A DNA stretch of 64,000 nucleotides from Castor canadensis (lineage: Eukaryota; Chordata; Mammalia; Rodentia; Castoridae). The stretch spans positions 158,053,973-158,117,972 of the forward strand of contig NC_133389.1 in assembly GCF_047511655.1 (NCBI RefSeq), read 5' to 3'. The notes below the pieces were generated by a model, which saw only the letters and a program-made list of their open reading frames with translations, searched no databases and had not been told where the DNA came from. The stretch's first letter is position 1. Each line of letters starts with the position of its first letter. A program made the translations under genes and the position numbers. Below are positions 1 through 10,950 of the stretch, in pieces.

Positions 1-569
1 TTGGACTGTCTGGGGCAGATGGGCTCCCTGAAGTGGTCTTGCCAGGAGACTGGTTTGTGGGCAGTTGTTGGTCCCTTCTTCTCTGAGGCAAATTGCCACT
101 GAGCTCTGTGGTTGCTCTCTACCAGATTCTCCAAGGTGTCAGTTATGTTTCTGCTTAGCCAGGTAGCAAAGAAGTTGCTCCAAAGCTCCTTTGGCTCTGG
201 CTGGTTAGACCCTCCTCCAATAAGGTAGGGCAACTCAGTGTTGTGCCCTACCCATAGACCCAGGAGATAAGCATAGAGATCCACCACAACCTCCACTGAG
301 GTTGACCCCTCCCCTGTCTCCCTCCACCAGAGGTTCCGAGTTCTGTCCCACTCCTGCCAGGCAGCTGTGGATACTGTTCTCTGTCTGTGGCATTCAGTTT
401 TGTTCAGGGGGAGTGGTGCAACCAGCCTAGGCTGCACTGGATTATGTTCCCTTGAGGGCAGGTGATGTGTGGTGCTCAGTTACTGGGCTTGTAGATTTAC
501 ATGCCGAGTTGGGTCCAGGTTGGCAGGGTGTAAGTCGGCTGTATCCACGTGAGACAGGTCTGGTATGTT

Positions 570-1018
570 GCAGAGTCCAGTTCAGTTTGTTACTCAGTCC
601 TCTGCTTTTTTCCAAGAAAATAAGAAAAAAAAAGAAAACAAGAATCAAGAAAGAAAAAAAAAAAAGGGAGAAATGGCCAGCAGCTTTTCCAGAGGCAGAG
701 TGGCTGTGCTGTTCCCAGTGCCCTGGTGACCTCTGGTGCAGAGCTGGATCTTCCTGGCTATTTTGTGCAATCAAAAACTGTTTTAAGGGTCGTTGCAAAA
801 TCCAGTTTAGTTTGATCCACAGTCTTCTGCTATTTTCAAGAGAAATAATGAAAAAGAAAAAAAGAAAGAAAGGGGGAAAAAGAGGGAGAAAGTGTCGTTG
901 GTGGCTTTCTCTGACAGAGGCCAGCAGTTGTGCCAGTCCCAGCTTGCACCAGCAGCTGTGCCTTGACTCCCTTGGCTGTTATATGCAATTAAAAGCAGTT
1001 TTAAGGGTCAGTTGTTGA
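570..1018 (-). repeat. Two tandem ~225-bp L1 5' UTR units
   Basis: Unit A (about 570-794) and unit B (about 795-1013) share the same order of blocks: a 'tccagtttagttt'-like start, a 'cagtcytctgctwtttt' block, an A/G-rich tract, a 'ggccagcag' block, 'ggctrttwtrtgcaatyaaaa' and a final 'ttttaagggtc'. The start of a third unit follows at 1011. Tandem promoter monomers are known from mouse L1 5' UTRs. The arrangement here is directly visible; a promoter role is inferred. Confidence 0.7.
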
Positions 1019-1149
1019 ATTTTATGTGCACCCTTATGTTGGTGTAGTTTAGTGGCCTAAAAAGAATCAGAATTACCCAAATGTAGCAACCATAACTGGA
1101 ATATTTCTGAAATTGTAGAGCTCAGGATTTCTGTCTCCCTCTGCTATCT

Positions 1150-1157
1150 GCCATCTT
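1150..1157 (-). promoter_or_regulatory. YY1-type motif at L1 5' end
   Basis: Plus strand gccatctt, minus strand aagatggc, lies within about 20 nt of the apparent L1 5' end. Human L1 has a YY1 site at about +13 to +21 that positions transcription initiation, so motif and position both agree. Occupancy is not shown. Confidence 0.45.
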
Positions 1158-1170
1158 GTATCTCCTCCAT

Positions 1171-1890
1171 AAACCCTTTTTACTCTACACTTAGGAGAAC
1201 TATGTTCCAAAGTTTAATTCTATTTGAATGGCATATGCCCCTTTCATTCCAGAATTTCCTTTAATGAGTGCAAACACTCGTAATAGCCAGAAATAACTTG
1301 GCAAACTCTTTTGTTTGGAATAGAAAGGTAATTATAGAGGTCCAGACAAACCAAGAAATTTTAGTCAATATGTAGAGATATTTAATTCTATTTATTTGTT
1401 TTTAATGTTAAACCTACCAGTAGTGGGGATATAAGTATAAAAATAGTTTATATATTGTGATTTTTTTTTCTGGAAAAGGCAGCACCATAACCAATTTTTT
1501 CAATCTTGAAATCCAATATTATTTCAAATGTTACAAGCAAAGATGTTATCCCACCCATTCAAAATACTGTAATTGATCTTTTGCACAAAAGCTATTTATG
1601 TAGTTTTAATTTTCTTTGCATGAAACTGTAATAGTGCTGAGCCAATAACTCATAAGATGGCCTAAGACATAAAAGAAAAACTTATTCATCATGAATGTTG
1701 ACACCACAATTATAAATCAAATGCCTTACTGTGCTGTCTCACCAAGAAATTGAAGTATGGTCATTATTTTTGGAGGTAAATGCTCTATAATAATTATATT
1801 CTTGAACATTATAGTTTAAGTGTGAGCTGAGTGTTTATGTGGATTGGAAAATGTAAGTCATCATGATAAAAATAGAACAGATTTTTCCAC
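1171..1890. other. Unique AT-rich sequence, no gene seen
   Basis: No recognisable repeat or open frame of interest between the L1 5' end and the next SINE. Confidence 0.5.
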
Positions 1891-2218
1891 CTAGATTTTA
1901 TTTTTCAGTACTGGGGATTGAACTCAGGGCCTCACACTTGCTAGGTGGGGATGCTACCACATGACCCACTCTGCCAGCCCTTTGTGGATCGGTTATATTT
2001 GAACATATTGCTTTATGTCTGTGCTGGCCTAGGCTGTGATCCTCCTATTTGCGCTTCCATGCAAAACTGGATGACAGGCATGCACCACTGCATTCAGTCA
2101 TTGGTTGAGATGGATTCTTGCAAACTTTGCCAAGGCTGGCCTTGAACTGTGTCTTTCCAATCTCTGACTTCTGAGTAGCTAGGATTTTAAGCATGGAGCA
2201 CTGTACCTAGCCTCCATC
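1891..2218 (-). mobile_element. Trimeric SINE: ID + B1-like + B1-like
   Basis: On the plus strand the order is a reverse ID/tRNA-derived unit (1902-1985, 'tactggggattgaactcagg', 'cttgctaggt'), a first reverse B1-like unit ('gatcctcctatttgcg', 'gacaggcatgcaccactgc') and a second reverse B1-like unit ('aaggctggccttgaactg', 'ctgagtagctaggatt'), ending near 2212. The whole block is flanked by a 13-bp near-direct repeat (1878-1890 cagatttttccac; 2219-2231 cagatttttctac, 12/13), which fits one retrotransposition event of the whole trimer. Composite B1/ID SINEs are known from squirrel-related rodents and beaver. The open frame at 1945-2145 lies inside the SINE and is not a gene. Confidence 0.8.
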
Positions 2219-2231
2219 CAGATTTTTCTAC

Positions 2232-5200
2232 CCATGAAAATATATAGTCACTCATCTAGCTTAGTCATTGAGGCAAATTATTATGGTAAAGCAAATGCCT
2301 GAAAGCAATTAAATAGAGCAAACAAAACCATTGTATGAGGTTGACTTACAAAATTAGAATTCTCTCAGAAGCAAGGGAATATAATTCCTCAGTAGTTGCT
2401 ATAAATTTTTATTTTTCGTAGCTGTGATAACATGAAATCAAAATAGTTAACCAATATTCAAAATAAAATTATCCACTTAGCTATTTGTCATTTTACATGT
2501 AGTAAGTGCCTTTAAAATCCCTGAAATTATATCCAGAGGGAGAAATTACTCATATCATTGTTAAATTAAAAGGACCTCAAAAACTTGAAAGATACTTTAT
2601 CTCTGAGAAGTGAGAGATAGAAGAATGTCTACAAATACAGAAGTGCAGTCACAACTTGACACAGAAATAGCCAAACATACCCCACGCATAGTTACTGCCT
2701 CTGTTGTATTAATCTGATCTTTATGCAATGAAATTACAAGTGCAATTTAAACAAATCAGATAAAAAGCAGCTCTGGTTTATTGTCAGCTTTACATTTTGG
2801 CCATTGTCTATGTATTTTAGGTTCCTACTTCCCTGTAGAGACAGGAAGACAGGGGCACTGTCATCCTTAGTGAATATGTTTCCAAGGGACAGCTCCCAGG
2901 TCCCTGAGAAAGACATTCTTAAGTTGTAAGCTGAGGAAGGGCCTTCTAAGAAAGATTTTATCTCAAAGAGACAGAGAAAGAATTTATGTCTATAAATTTT
3001 CTAAAGCAAATGCTTTAAGGAAAGGAGGTCCAGGTCCTGGGATAAGCAAGAAGCCCATGTAAAGTTTAGTCACACTGAGGGTCATCTTAAGGCTCTCTTG
3101 GCCACAGGTATGCTACTCTAAGTATTATTAGATATTCTAATAATTAGATTATTATTATCTAATTATTAGATGCTAGCAGAAGGTCTCTACCTATGTAGTC
3201 CAATCTGTGAGTCTTCTCTTCAGGTATCAGCTGCTATGTGATTATTTTCACTTTGATAGCCTTCTGCAAGGCAGTTAGACCCTTCTACCTTTAGAAACGG
3301 ATTATCAATGTGTGAGAACTTTCCATGACAATGGCATTTACTTGCATACATATAAACCTTCTGTCTTCTAGCCATGTGTTGGATTTTCTTCTTCACATGT
3401 CTGTTCAATGTGTTTTTTGTCCATTTCTCCTTCATGATACTGTCCTAAAGTAAAGTGATTAGACCCTGACACAGGTGAAGGAATTGCATGATTAAGGATG
3501 GCTAGTGTTCTTGCACCAAAGCGTTGGCAGAATGCTTTGAGGTGATTCACAAGAAAACATTCCTTACCACATACATGGAGGACAGCTGCTACTTATGTCT
3601 TATGATAGTGTCATGATATTTCAATAATTCTAGAACTTTGGAATTTTAGAAAATTTTTTAAAAAGTTAGACTTTCTCATTTTGTAGATCATAGAGTAAAA
3701 ATTGGCAGAAAATTTTATGAGCAATTAAAAGGGCATCTTTCTTATCTGTAGGAAATACAAATTACACACTAACTATCCAAATCTAATCATGGTGCTTTGA
3801 TAGAAAACAAATTATATTTGATATAAAGCAAATAATAAATAAAAGATCATTCAGCTCACATTCCAAAATGGCTTATCAGTGTTGGGAGTTAATTAAACTA
3901 AGCATGGAGAAAAGACATTATTTTCATAGTCACTTTTAAGAAAAGTTATAATTAATCTGTGATTAAAATTGTGAATAATGGAAAGAGTAAATCATCATAT
4001 AAATTTTAAGAAATATATTAATATTCAAGTTATTACATGCTTAACATGAATAATATCCACTAATGACTACTGGCTAGTTCAAGAATTACAGAACTATTTA
4101 AAATTTTTTTAAAATAAGAATGTTGTAGCTTAATTTGTCTTTATGTATTGTACAAGGATTTAAAAATGTGATGGTTTGAATATTGATTTCCCTTTATATT
4201 ATCATGACATAAAAGTTTATATGAATAAAGTGTTATCATCTATGTTTTTCTAAGCATTTTACATATAAAACATATGTTTTTAAGGGTTTCCTTTATTTTT
4301 GACTTACAATTTATGAAGCAAAAAATGCTTCTCCTTAAGACATGTTGAAAATTTCTTTAACATTTTCAAATCAAAATTAAACCTGTGATATCCTTACATA
4401 CTCATCAGCTTTTGAAGTATCTCTAAAGTGTGTGACTTGTAAAGGGCCATGTATGTCCTGAGCACTGTTGGATGGGTTGCTTTATTATAGCCAGACATAG
4501 TGATCATCAAGTGTTCTAAATTTCCTTTCTCATTAATATTAAGTATGACAATGGTGAGCATAAGGAATGAAGTTTTACTTAATGACTTCATTTTGAGTCT
4601 TAATTCTAAGAAAGATTAATAAATTAGAATTCGACTTAAAATGATTAGAAGTATATTTGCAAATTGGAAGCAATAAAGAATTCATCAAAACTCCTTTATT
4701 TAGAAGACATCCCTGCTATTTGCTGTAAAAACTGATTTACATCATTAGGCATGCATATAAGATAGCCTTCAAAGATTATGAATGTGCATATAACTTAAAA
4801 GTATTAATAGAAAAGTCAATAGTCTATGTAGATTTTTGCCTGCTTAAATCATATTTTGTTCATTACTTTTTGTATATTATTAGATATACTTTTGTAAGTA
4901 TTTTTTTTCTCTACTCACTTAAACTATTATCTAACTTGGACCATATGGTATAACCAGTCATTCCTCTCCACTTGCGTCATTTGGTTTGACCTTTCTGAAA
5001 ACCAAAAATTTAAACCAGCTAAACTCAAACAACTAGAGAATTATTTTTCATAAACAAGAAACATAAACTATATCCCAAGGTCTATAATGTCCCTATTATT
5101 GCCCACTTTTTCTGATTTCAAATGAAAATATGAAACTATAATCACAGTGAACTTCTACTGTTTCAATGACAGGAGTAAATCAGTGTTGGGAATACTAAAG

Positions 5201-5357
5201 ATGTTGTAGAACTACTGATTGTCTATTGAAAGAATTCCTTAGGGAACAGGCATCAGAGCACAGGATTTGAAAGACAGCATTTTCTCTGTCTTAAAATCAA
5301 TGTCCATCATTGCCTTGAATATGATCCTAATTGAGGCTAAAGTTTTGACAGCTAGGG
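2232..5357. other. Unique AT-rich sequence, no gene seen
   Basis: About 3.1 kb of AT-rich DNA. Short open frames (for example near 2734-2916 and 3220-3550, minus) show no recognisable domain and are unremarkable for random sequence. The only structure noted is a perfect 14-bp hairpin at 3136-3170. Confidence 0.5.
3136..3170. repeat. Perfect 14-bp inverted repeat (hairpin)
   Basis: Left arm tctaataattagat (3136-3149) and right arm atctaattattaga (3157-3170) are exact reverse complements around a 7-nt loop (tattatt). The arms are AT-only apart from one C/G pair each, so this is probably a microsatellite-like local event rather than a regulator. Confidence 0.8.
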
Positions 5358-5723
5358 TACTATGGCCTGAATGTTTGTGTCCCTCCCCAATGCATACATT
5401 GAAATCTAATCTACAATTTGATTCTATTAGAAGGTGGGTTCTTTGGAAAGTATTTAATGCCTATAGTGGCACTAACCTCATTAAAAATGGGATTAGTGCC
5501 ACTATAAAAGAGACCCTAGAGAGCTGTAGCCTCTCCCACTGTGTGAGGACACAGCAAGAAAGTTCCATTCATAAATCAAAGAGAAAGCCTTGCCAGACAT
5601 GGAATCTACTGGCACTTTGATGCTAAATTCCTAACCTCCAGAAACATAGGCAATAAATTTCTGTTGTTTAAAAACCATCTACATTCTGATAAATTTGTAA
5701 TGGGTGCCTGAGCAGACTAAGAT
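5358..5723 (+). mobile_element. MaLR-like LTR (MLT1/MST class)
   Basis: Begins 'tactatggcctgaatg', passes 'aatgggattagtgcc', 'tataaaagagaccc', 'gtgtgaggacacagcaagaa', 'ttcctaacctccagaaac' and 'gcaataaatttctgttg', and ends 'gcagactaagata'. This order is that of mammalian MaLR-type solo LTRs as I remember them. 'aataaa' would be the LTR poly(A) signal and 'tataaaag' the TATA box. The 117-residue open frame at 5267-5620 overlaps it and is not a gene. Subfamily not assigned. A 14-bp inverted repeat sits inside it. Confidence 0.7.
5462..5506. repeat. 14-bp perfect inverted repeat inside the LTR
   Basis: tatagtggcactaa (5462-5475) is the exact reverse complement of ttagtgccactata (5493-5506), with a 17-nt spacer. 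The right arm is the part expected in the LTR family; the left arm looks like a local inverted copy of it. Confidence 0.75.
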
Positions 5724-6789
5724 ATAAAGCTCTTGACTTATGGAGTGCAGAGGAAATAGCTTCCATTTAAATAAGTAGCTGAATCTTAATGTGCATGGTT
5801 CAATATTACACTTCTTATAAAGTGACTGCTTGCTTCATGTTTACCTCAAAAAGGTTTTTCATCATAGCAACATTAAACTGGCTCCAGGGATTAAAAAAAG
5901 TTATAATGCAGGAAACTATGTTATGTATGACCAGACAAAATACAGTGAAAAGAAATCCATTACAGTTAGTTCAGAGATGCAGTTGAATTAAAACTATTAA
6001 GATTATGCCAGAAATAATCAATAATAAACAATCTTTCTGAGATTTGTATGCTTCAACTTTTTGTTTTCTATTTCTCTTTCTTCCAGTTACTGACTTGATT
6101 CCTCTCAGCTGTAAATTCACTTTTTGGCACCTGCTCTGTGATAACAGACTCTTCAAGTATTTCTCCTTTAGAGTGACTACAACCTAACCAGCACTCAGAG
6201 GAACATTGTGTAAGAAAGAGTGCATGCTGTTCTGGTTACAGTGAACTGGGCATCATTGTTTCTTGCTTAAATCTGTATGGTTTCTGTCCCTTGATAGATA
6301 ACAAAGAGAAACGCTACAAAAATTCACAATAGTGCAACTTTAATTATAACAGGATCTCATATAATCTTTTCCTCCTTCTTAAAAACATCTTCAACATATT
6401 AAATCAATATTTATCAAGTATGTAACACATTCTCTTTATAATAGTACTAAAGTGACCAGATTGAAGCCATGTAGAGTGAGTTGTAATAGTGGTTATATGA
6501 AAGAGATATGGCCTTAATTATTTGAGCAGAATTAAGTAGACATGACTTTCAGTAAGGAACAGAATTTTAAAAATTCTTTTTGTCATTTTACAATATTATG
6601 ATGATCACCCAGCTTGTAGGAGTTAGACTGGTCCTGAAAGAAACTATTCCATAACACTGAATAGCAGCTCACATTTAAAGGTAAATATTTGAGTGGAATT
6701 TAGGAGTTGATGGTGTCAATTCTTTTCAATTGAGTTTTGAAAACACATTTCAAAAAGTAAGGATAATTATTGTTTATTTAGAGGTATTT
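5724..6789. other. Unique AT-rich sequence, no gene seen
   Basis: No recognisable repeat or product. The short frames 5789-5986 (+) and 5971-6156 (-) have no known domain. Confidence 0.5.
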
Positions 6790-7084
6790 ATGAAGACTTT
6801 TCTAGAGAGGATTAACTAAAGGGCAAGACCCATCCTGAATGTGGGCAGCACCATCCCAGAGCTGGGAGCCCAAGTAGAATACAGAGGAAAAAGGAGAAGC
6901 CCACAGTACAGGCATTCTTTCTCTCTGGTTCCTGGCTGCCATGTTGTGATCTGCTCTGCTCTGCCATGCCTTCCCAGTCAAGATGGACTGAAACCTCTGG
7001 AATCATGAGACAAAATAAATCTTTTTTCTTTTAAAATTATTTCTTTTAGGTATTTGTTCATAATGATGAAAGTTGTTTAATATA
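6790..7084 (+). mobile_element. Rodent MaLR-like LTR 3' part
   Basis: Contains 'gtgggcagcaccatccca', 'gttcctggctgccatg', 'catgccttcc', 'gatggactgaaacctc' and 'gagacaaaataaatct' (poly(A) signal aataaa), then 'ggtatttgttcataatg'. These landmarks also occur in the LTR at 8.3-8.8 kb ('gccaaaataaatc', 'gggtatttgtcac'), so the two are related. The left limit is uncertain. Confidence 0.5.
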
Positions 7085-8326
7085 CTGGCACATAGAGACA
7101 TAAAAAGTATGCACATCAATGGTACATCATGTGATATTTCAAAACATGTACTTATTGTGTAATGCTTAAATCAGGTAAAATGTATCTATTTCCTAAAACA
7201 TCATTTCTCTATGGAAAGCACTCAAAAATCCTTACCTTTAGCTTTTTGAGATGCAGTATATTTAATTGCTATTTATAGTCATTGTACTAGGTGATAGCAT
7301 TCCAGAGCTTCCTACTCTAAATACAACTTCCTATCTGTTGATCAACCTTTCCCTTTTCCTACTCTTCCCAGCTGCTGGAACCCCCCCCCCATTTTTCTTT
7401 AAACTTCTATGGGATCAACTTTTCAATATTCCATGTGAGTACAAAAATATGAAAATTTATAAGATTTTTTGTTGTTGTTCAATTCAATTCCATAACTATT
7501 TAACCAGCTATAATCCAAATTAGTAAAAATCAATAGGTTGGGAGTTTATTTATTATTTTTCCATACTCCATTCTTTAAAAATGCTTGAAAACACAGAGTA
7601 TATTTTAAACTACAGTGTGTAGTAATTTTGTTTAGAGTATACAATGTTCCCCTAAACACATAATATTTAATTGAATATATCTTAATGTTTTTAGTAAAAC
7701 ATGTAGCTTTTATTTTACCTCAGAATTGAGAGTCTATGTTTTACCTCTCTGAGTTTAGGAGATAATATGTTTCTAAGCTCTTTTTCCAAGTTCCTATGTA
7801 AGAAAGCACAACAATCAATTTCATTGCAATTGCTTGTAAAGACTCATCTAATGAATTCATACTGAAACCAGTTTCATCTATCTATTTTTCCCGAGGATAT
7901 GATTTATTGGTTTCATTATAGAATATGCCTTTCTTGGACTTATGAACTTCATTTCCAATTTAAACTATCCAGCTATCTAGAAAAATATTCAGAACTCTAT
8001 TATTCACACAATGGTCTTGTGTGAACCTGTATCACTTTTTATTTTAATTTTTAGCAGTTGAATGATTAGAGGACACAAACTGTGTCAGACTTTGAGTGTG
8101 TTTACTGAATTAAAGTGTTGAAAATGTTTTCTCATATTTATTATATAACAAGTTTAAAATGGAGATAATGATGGCTAGATTTCTTTTCCTTCAAAAAACC
8201 ATGTAGTTATTTTTTTCCTCTTCCTGGATCATTGTATTACTTTCATTCCTGGTTCTACGTTTCCCTTCATCTACACATTTAAAAAGACAACAGAATTTAG
8301 ACTTATTTATTCTTATTGAAAGTGGT
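7085..8326. other. Unique AT-rich sequence, no gene seen
   Basis: AT-rich, with a C-run at 7381-7390. The open frame 7266-7523 has no recognisable domain. Confidence 0.5.
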
Positions 8327-8777
8327 TGTTATGGGTTAGATATGAAGTATCCCCTAAAAACACTTGGTTCCTGATGCAAACAGTATCCAGAGGTAAGACT
8401 TTTGGGAAGTAATTAGATCATGAAAGCTCTGTCTTTATCAATGATTTGATCCTTTGTTGGAATCAAAAATTGTAGGTAGAATGGTGGAATTGTGGAAGAT
8501 GGAACCTAGTTGGGGAAATATAGTGATAGAGACTGCCTTAGGAGGTTTACCTTGTCTTTGGCCCCTTTCTGTCACTCTTTGCTCTTCTTCCTGGCTATCA
8601 TGTTACCTACCACATGCTACCTGCCACCTTGACATTCTTTCTCACCTCAGTCCCAGAAACAATGGAACCCATATATCTTGAACTGAAACTTCTGAATCTG
8701 TGAGCCAAAATAAATCTTTCCTCTTTTAAATTGTTTCTTTCGGGTATTTGTCACACAGAGGAAAAATTTGACTAACA
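8327..8777 (+). mobile_element. MaLR-like solo LTR
   Basis: Starts TGTTATGGG and ends close to 'ttgactaaca', giving TG...CA ends. Landmarks are 'tatcccctaaaaac', 'aattagatcatgaaagctc', 'cctggctatcatgtta', 'aacaatggaaccc', 'gaactgaaacttctga' and the poly(A) signal in 'gccaaaataaatctttcc', followed by 'gggtatttgtcac'. This is the layout of rodent MaLR LTRs of the ORR1/MT relationship. No clear 5-bp target duplication was found. The frame at 8454-8681 is inside the LTR and not a gene. Confidence 0.65.
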
Positions 8778-9039
8778 CTTTTTATCTCAGAAGTCATTTA
8801 CAGTTTTCTTTGGTCAAGGGAGAATGTGAGTATATATGGATTCTTAAATAAAAGTACCTATCCTCATAACAAATATGATGCGAAGATTTAAATTAGAATA
8901 TTTTCCTGTATCATTTCTGATTATAATTAGGATAAGACTTTTCTTCTATGTATAAGTTTCTTAAATATGTTTTTTTATCAACTTGCTAGAAGTTAAATGT
9001 GGACATATATGGCTCTGTAAAAGACCTTAAGCACATTTC

Positions 9040-10540
9040 CCCTAGTCCTCCTTCCTATAATACTTAAAATCCTGGAAAAGAGAAATGAAGCAAACTACAG
9101 AAGACTCTAAAATGGACACACAGATAGATAAGAGGGTAGACTGCCAAGAAACTGCAGGGGCAGAGGGAGAAACTGGGTGTTGAGAACTCTTTCTTTCTTT
9201 CTTTCTTTTTTCTTTTTCTTTCTTTCTTCCTTCCTTCCTTCCTTCTTTCCTTCCTTTCTTTCTTTACTTCCTTCCTCCTTCCCTCCCTCCCCTCCTTCCT
9301 TCCTTTTCTCTTCCTTTCTTCCTCTCCCTTCCTTCCTTCTCCTTTTTTAATTTGTTTCCTTTTCTTTTTTTATCTTTTCTTAATCTGGGCACAGAGAAGT
9401 TTTCAACCCCCAAACACTAACAAAGACACGTATGTATAAAAGGAAGCCAGAACAGGATATGCTTACTCCTTTGGTCAAAGATCTGGGAGAGAAGGAGACC
9501 TTGTAGGTTAGAAGTTTTAACAATGGACTCTACTCTATCTGAGTGACACTGGGAACGTATGAAATAGGCCCATCTATCTCCTGATTAGAGGGAATCTTGG
9601 TGGTTGTTTGTGCTCCATTCATTCTTGGGCATGATGAGGTGGGCTTCACCTAATGACTGTTGATCATCTCCAGGGGTTGTGTGGGTGGAGGGTCTTTCAC
9701 AGACAATGAAGCAGCTCCTCCTGCAAGGTTGGGCATTGGCTAAGTTTGTGCTCAGGACACAAATGATCTATCATCTTGCCCTGATAGTGAGGTAGTTCCT
9801 CATTTCAGCCACAAATATCTGCAGAAACTATGCCTGAGAGATAAATCTGGGTGCTATAATAGCTCCCTTGGTCTTCAGCCTACCATTGTCCACTAAGGCT
9901 GTAGGTAAGAACTGAGTTTGTCTGCCATTCCAGTCAAGCACTGAGGCAGCTCCTCCTTTTTGCCAATCTCTTAACTAAAGTTGTTTGTAAGAGCTGTGCC
10001 TGAGGACCTGGTCTCTGTCACATTGCCACACTGGCAGTAAAGAGGTAGTTTCTCCATCTGTTGGAGAAGTGTCTGAAGATGCTGTGGGTGGGAGTGAAAT
10101 CTGCTTACCATTCTGGTTCAGCAGTAACCAGTAGCATCTGATTGGGTCAGAATCACATAAAACAATATACAAAATGTCCAGGATATAATGATAAATAATT
10201 TTTCATACCAAGATCAAGGAAAATCTCAAGTGAGAAAAAGCCAATCATTAAACACCAAGCCTGAGAAAATAAAATTTTCTATAGGATTTAAAAGTAATTT
10301 GGCAAAAATACTTCAGTGATCATTGATTATACTCTAAAAATAAGTGAAAAACAGAAAATCTTAGCAAAACCAAATAGAAATCAAACAGCTGGAAAAAACA
10401 ATAAAAAATTGAAAACTCATTAGAAAGTATTCACTAGCAGAATTGAGATAACTGAGGAAAGAATCAGCAAACTCAAAGATTAATAGAAACCATCTTATTT
10501 GAGTAACCATTAAACATGATTTTTAAAATTAATGAGAAAG
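9040..10540 (+). mobile_element. Old L1 5' half (5' UTR plus start of ORF1), decayed
   Basis: From about 10,170 the sequence ('aaaatgtccaggatataatg', 'ataccaagatcaaggaaaat', 'gaggaaagaatcagcaaact') resembles the ORF1 coiled-coil region of old mammalian L1M-type elements. The preceding 9,390-10,165 has four spaced copies of a 'gaggcagctcctcct'-like block (about 9,710, 9,790, 9,942 and 10,038) and is probably its 5' UTR. A pyrimidine tract (9,187-9,358) interrupts the left part, so the left limit is guessed. No intact frame survives. Confidence 0.45.
9187..9358. repeat. Long pyrimidine tract, (CTTT)n/(CCTT)n
   Basis: About 170 bp almost purely C and T on the plus strand, grading from cttt to cctt units. 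A homopyrimidine tract of this length can adopt triplex-type structures and is typically length-variable. Confidence 0.9.
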
Positions 10541-10559
10541 CTATTATACTTTTCCTTAT

Positions 10560-10950
10560 TTTTTCCCATTCCATTATTCTTCTTTTCAAAAGTCTTATGC
10601 CTCCTCTTTTTATTATTTCCTTCTGTCTGTAGAAGTTCCTCTCATCATTCTTTAAAGTTAGCCTGCTGGTGACAAATTCTCTTAGTTTTTTCTTTCTGTG
10701 ATAATGTCTTTATTTCACCTTCATTCCTGAAAAAAAAAATATATATATATATTTTTTTTCCCACCTTCCTCCCCACCTCTAGTATATAATTTGGAGTTGA
10801 GAGTTCTTTTATTTCAGCTCTAGAAAACTGTTATACCACTTCTTTCTGGCATCCTTGATTTCAGAAAATTTGCTATTATAAATGCTTTCTCTGTTTCTTT
10901 AAGTTATACAACTTCATCCAGCTTCTTTTCAGTTCTACAACCCATGGATG
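10560..10950 (-). mobile_element. Old L1 fragment, minus strand
   Basis: 'gtctttatttcaccttcatt', 'tttggagttgagagttct', 'acttctttctggcatccttg' and 'tgctattataaatgctttct' match, by memory, the reverse strand of an old L1M-type 5' region. It is broken by an A/AT run at 10,730-10,755. Limits approximate. Confidence 0.4.

Larger units (their letters stand above)
1..1170 (-). mobile_element. L1 LINE 5' end (5' UTR), body outside window
   Basis: Read on the minus strand, the block starts near 1,170 with a 'caagatggc' motif (plus-strand gccatctt at 1150-1157). This is the position where L1 5' UTRs usually carry a YY1-type site. It then runs leftward through moderately GC-rich 5' UTR sequence with A/G-rich stretches. 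Two imperfect tandem units begin at about 570 and 795 (see the repeat entry). The open frame at 452-1018 is not a gene: it runs through these units and lysine-rich poly-A/G tracts. ORF1 and ORF2 would lie beyond position 1, so intactness and target duplication cannot be judged. The L1 call is by resemblance in layout to the second L1 5' end at 52.8 kb. The two 5' UTRs are clearly different in sequence, so they are probably different subfamilies. Confidence 0.65.

Noticed and set aside
452..1018. 188-residue open frame, plus strand
   Set aside because: It is antisense to an L1 5' UTR, runs through two tandem units and poly-A/G tracts (Lys-rich runs) and has no domain.
5267..5620. 117-residue plus frame
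   Set aside because: Most of it lies in a MaLR-type LTR.
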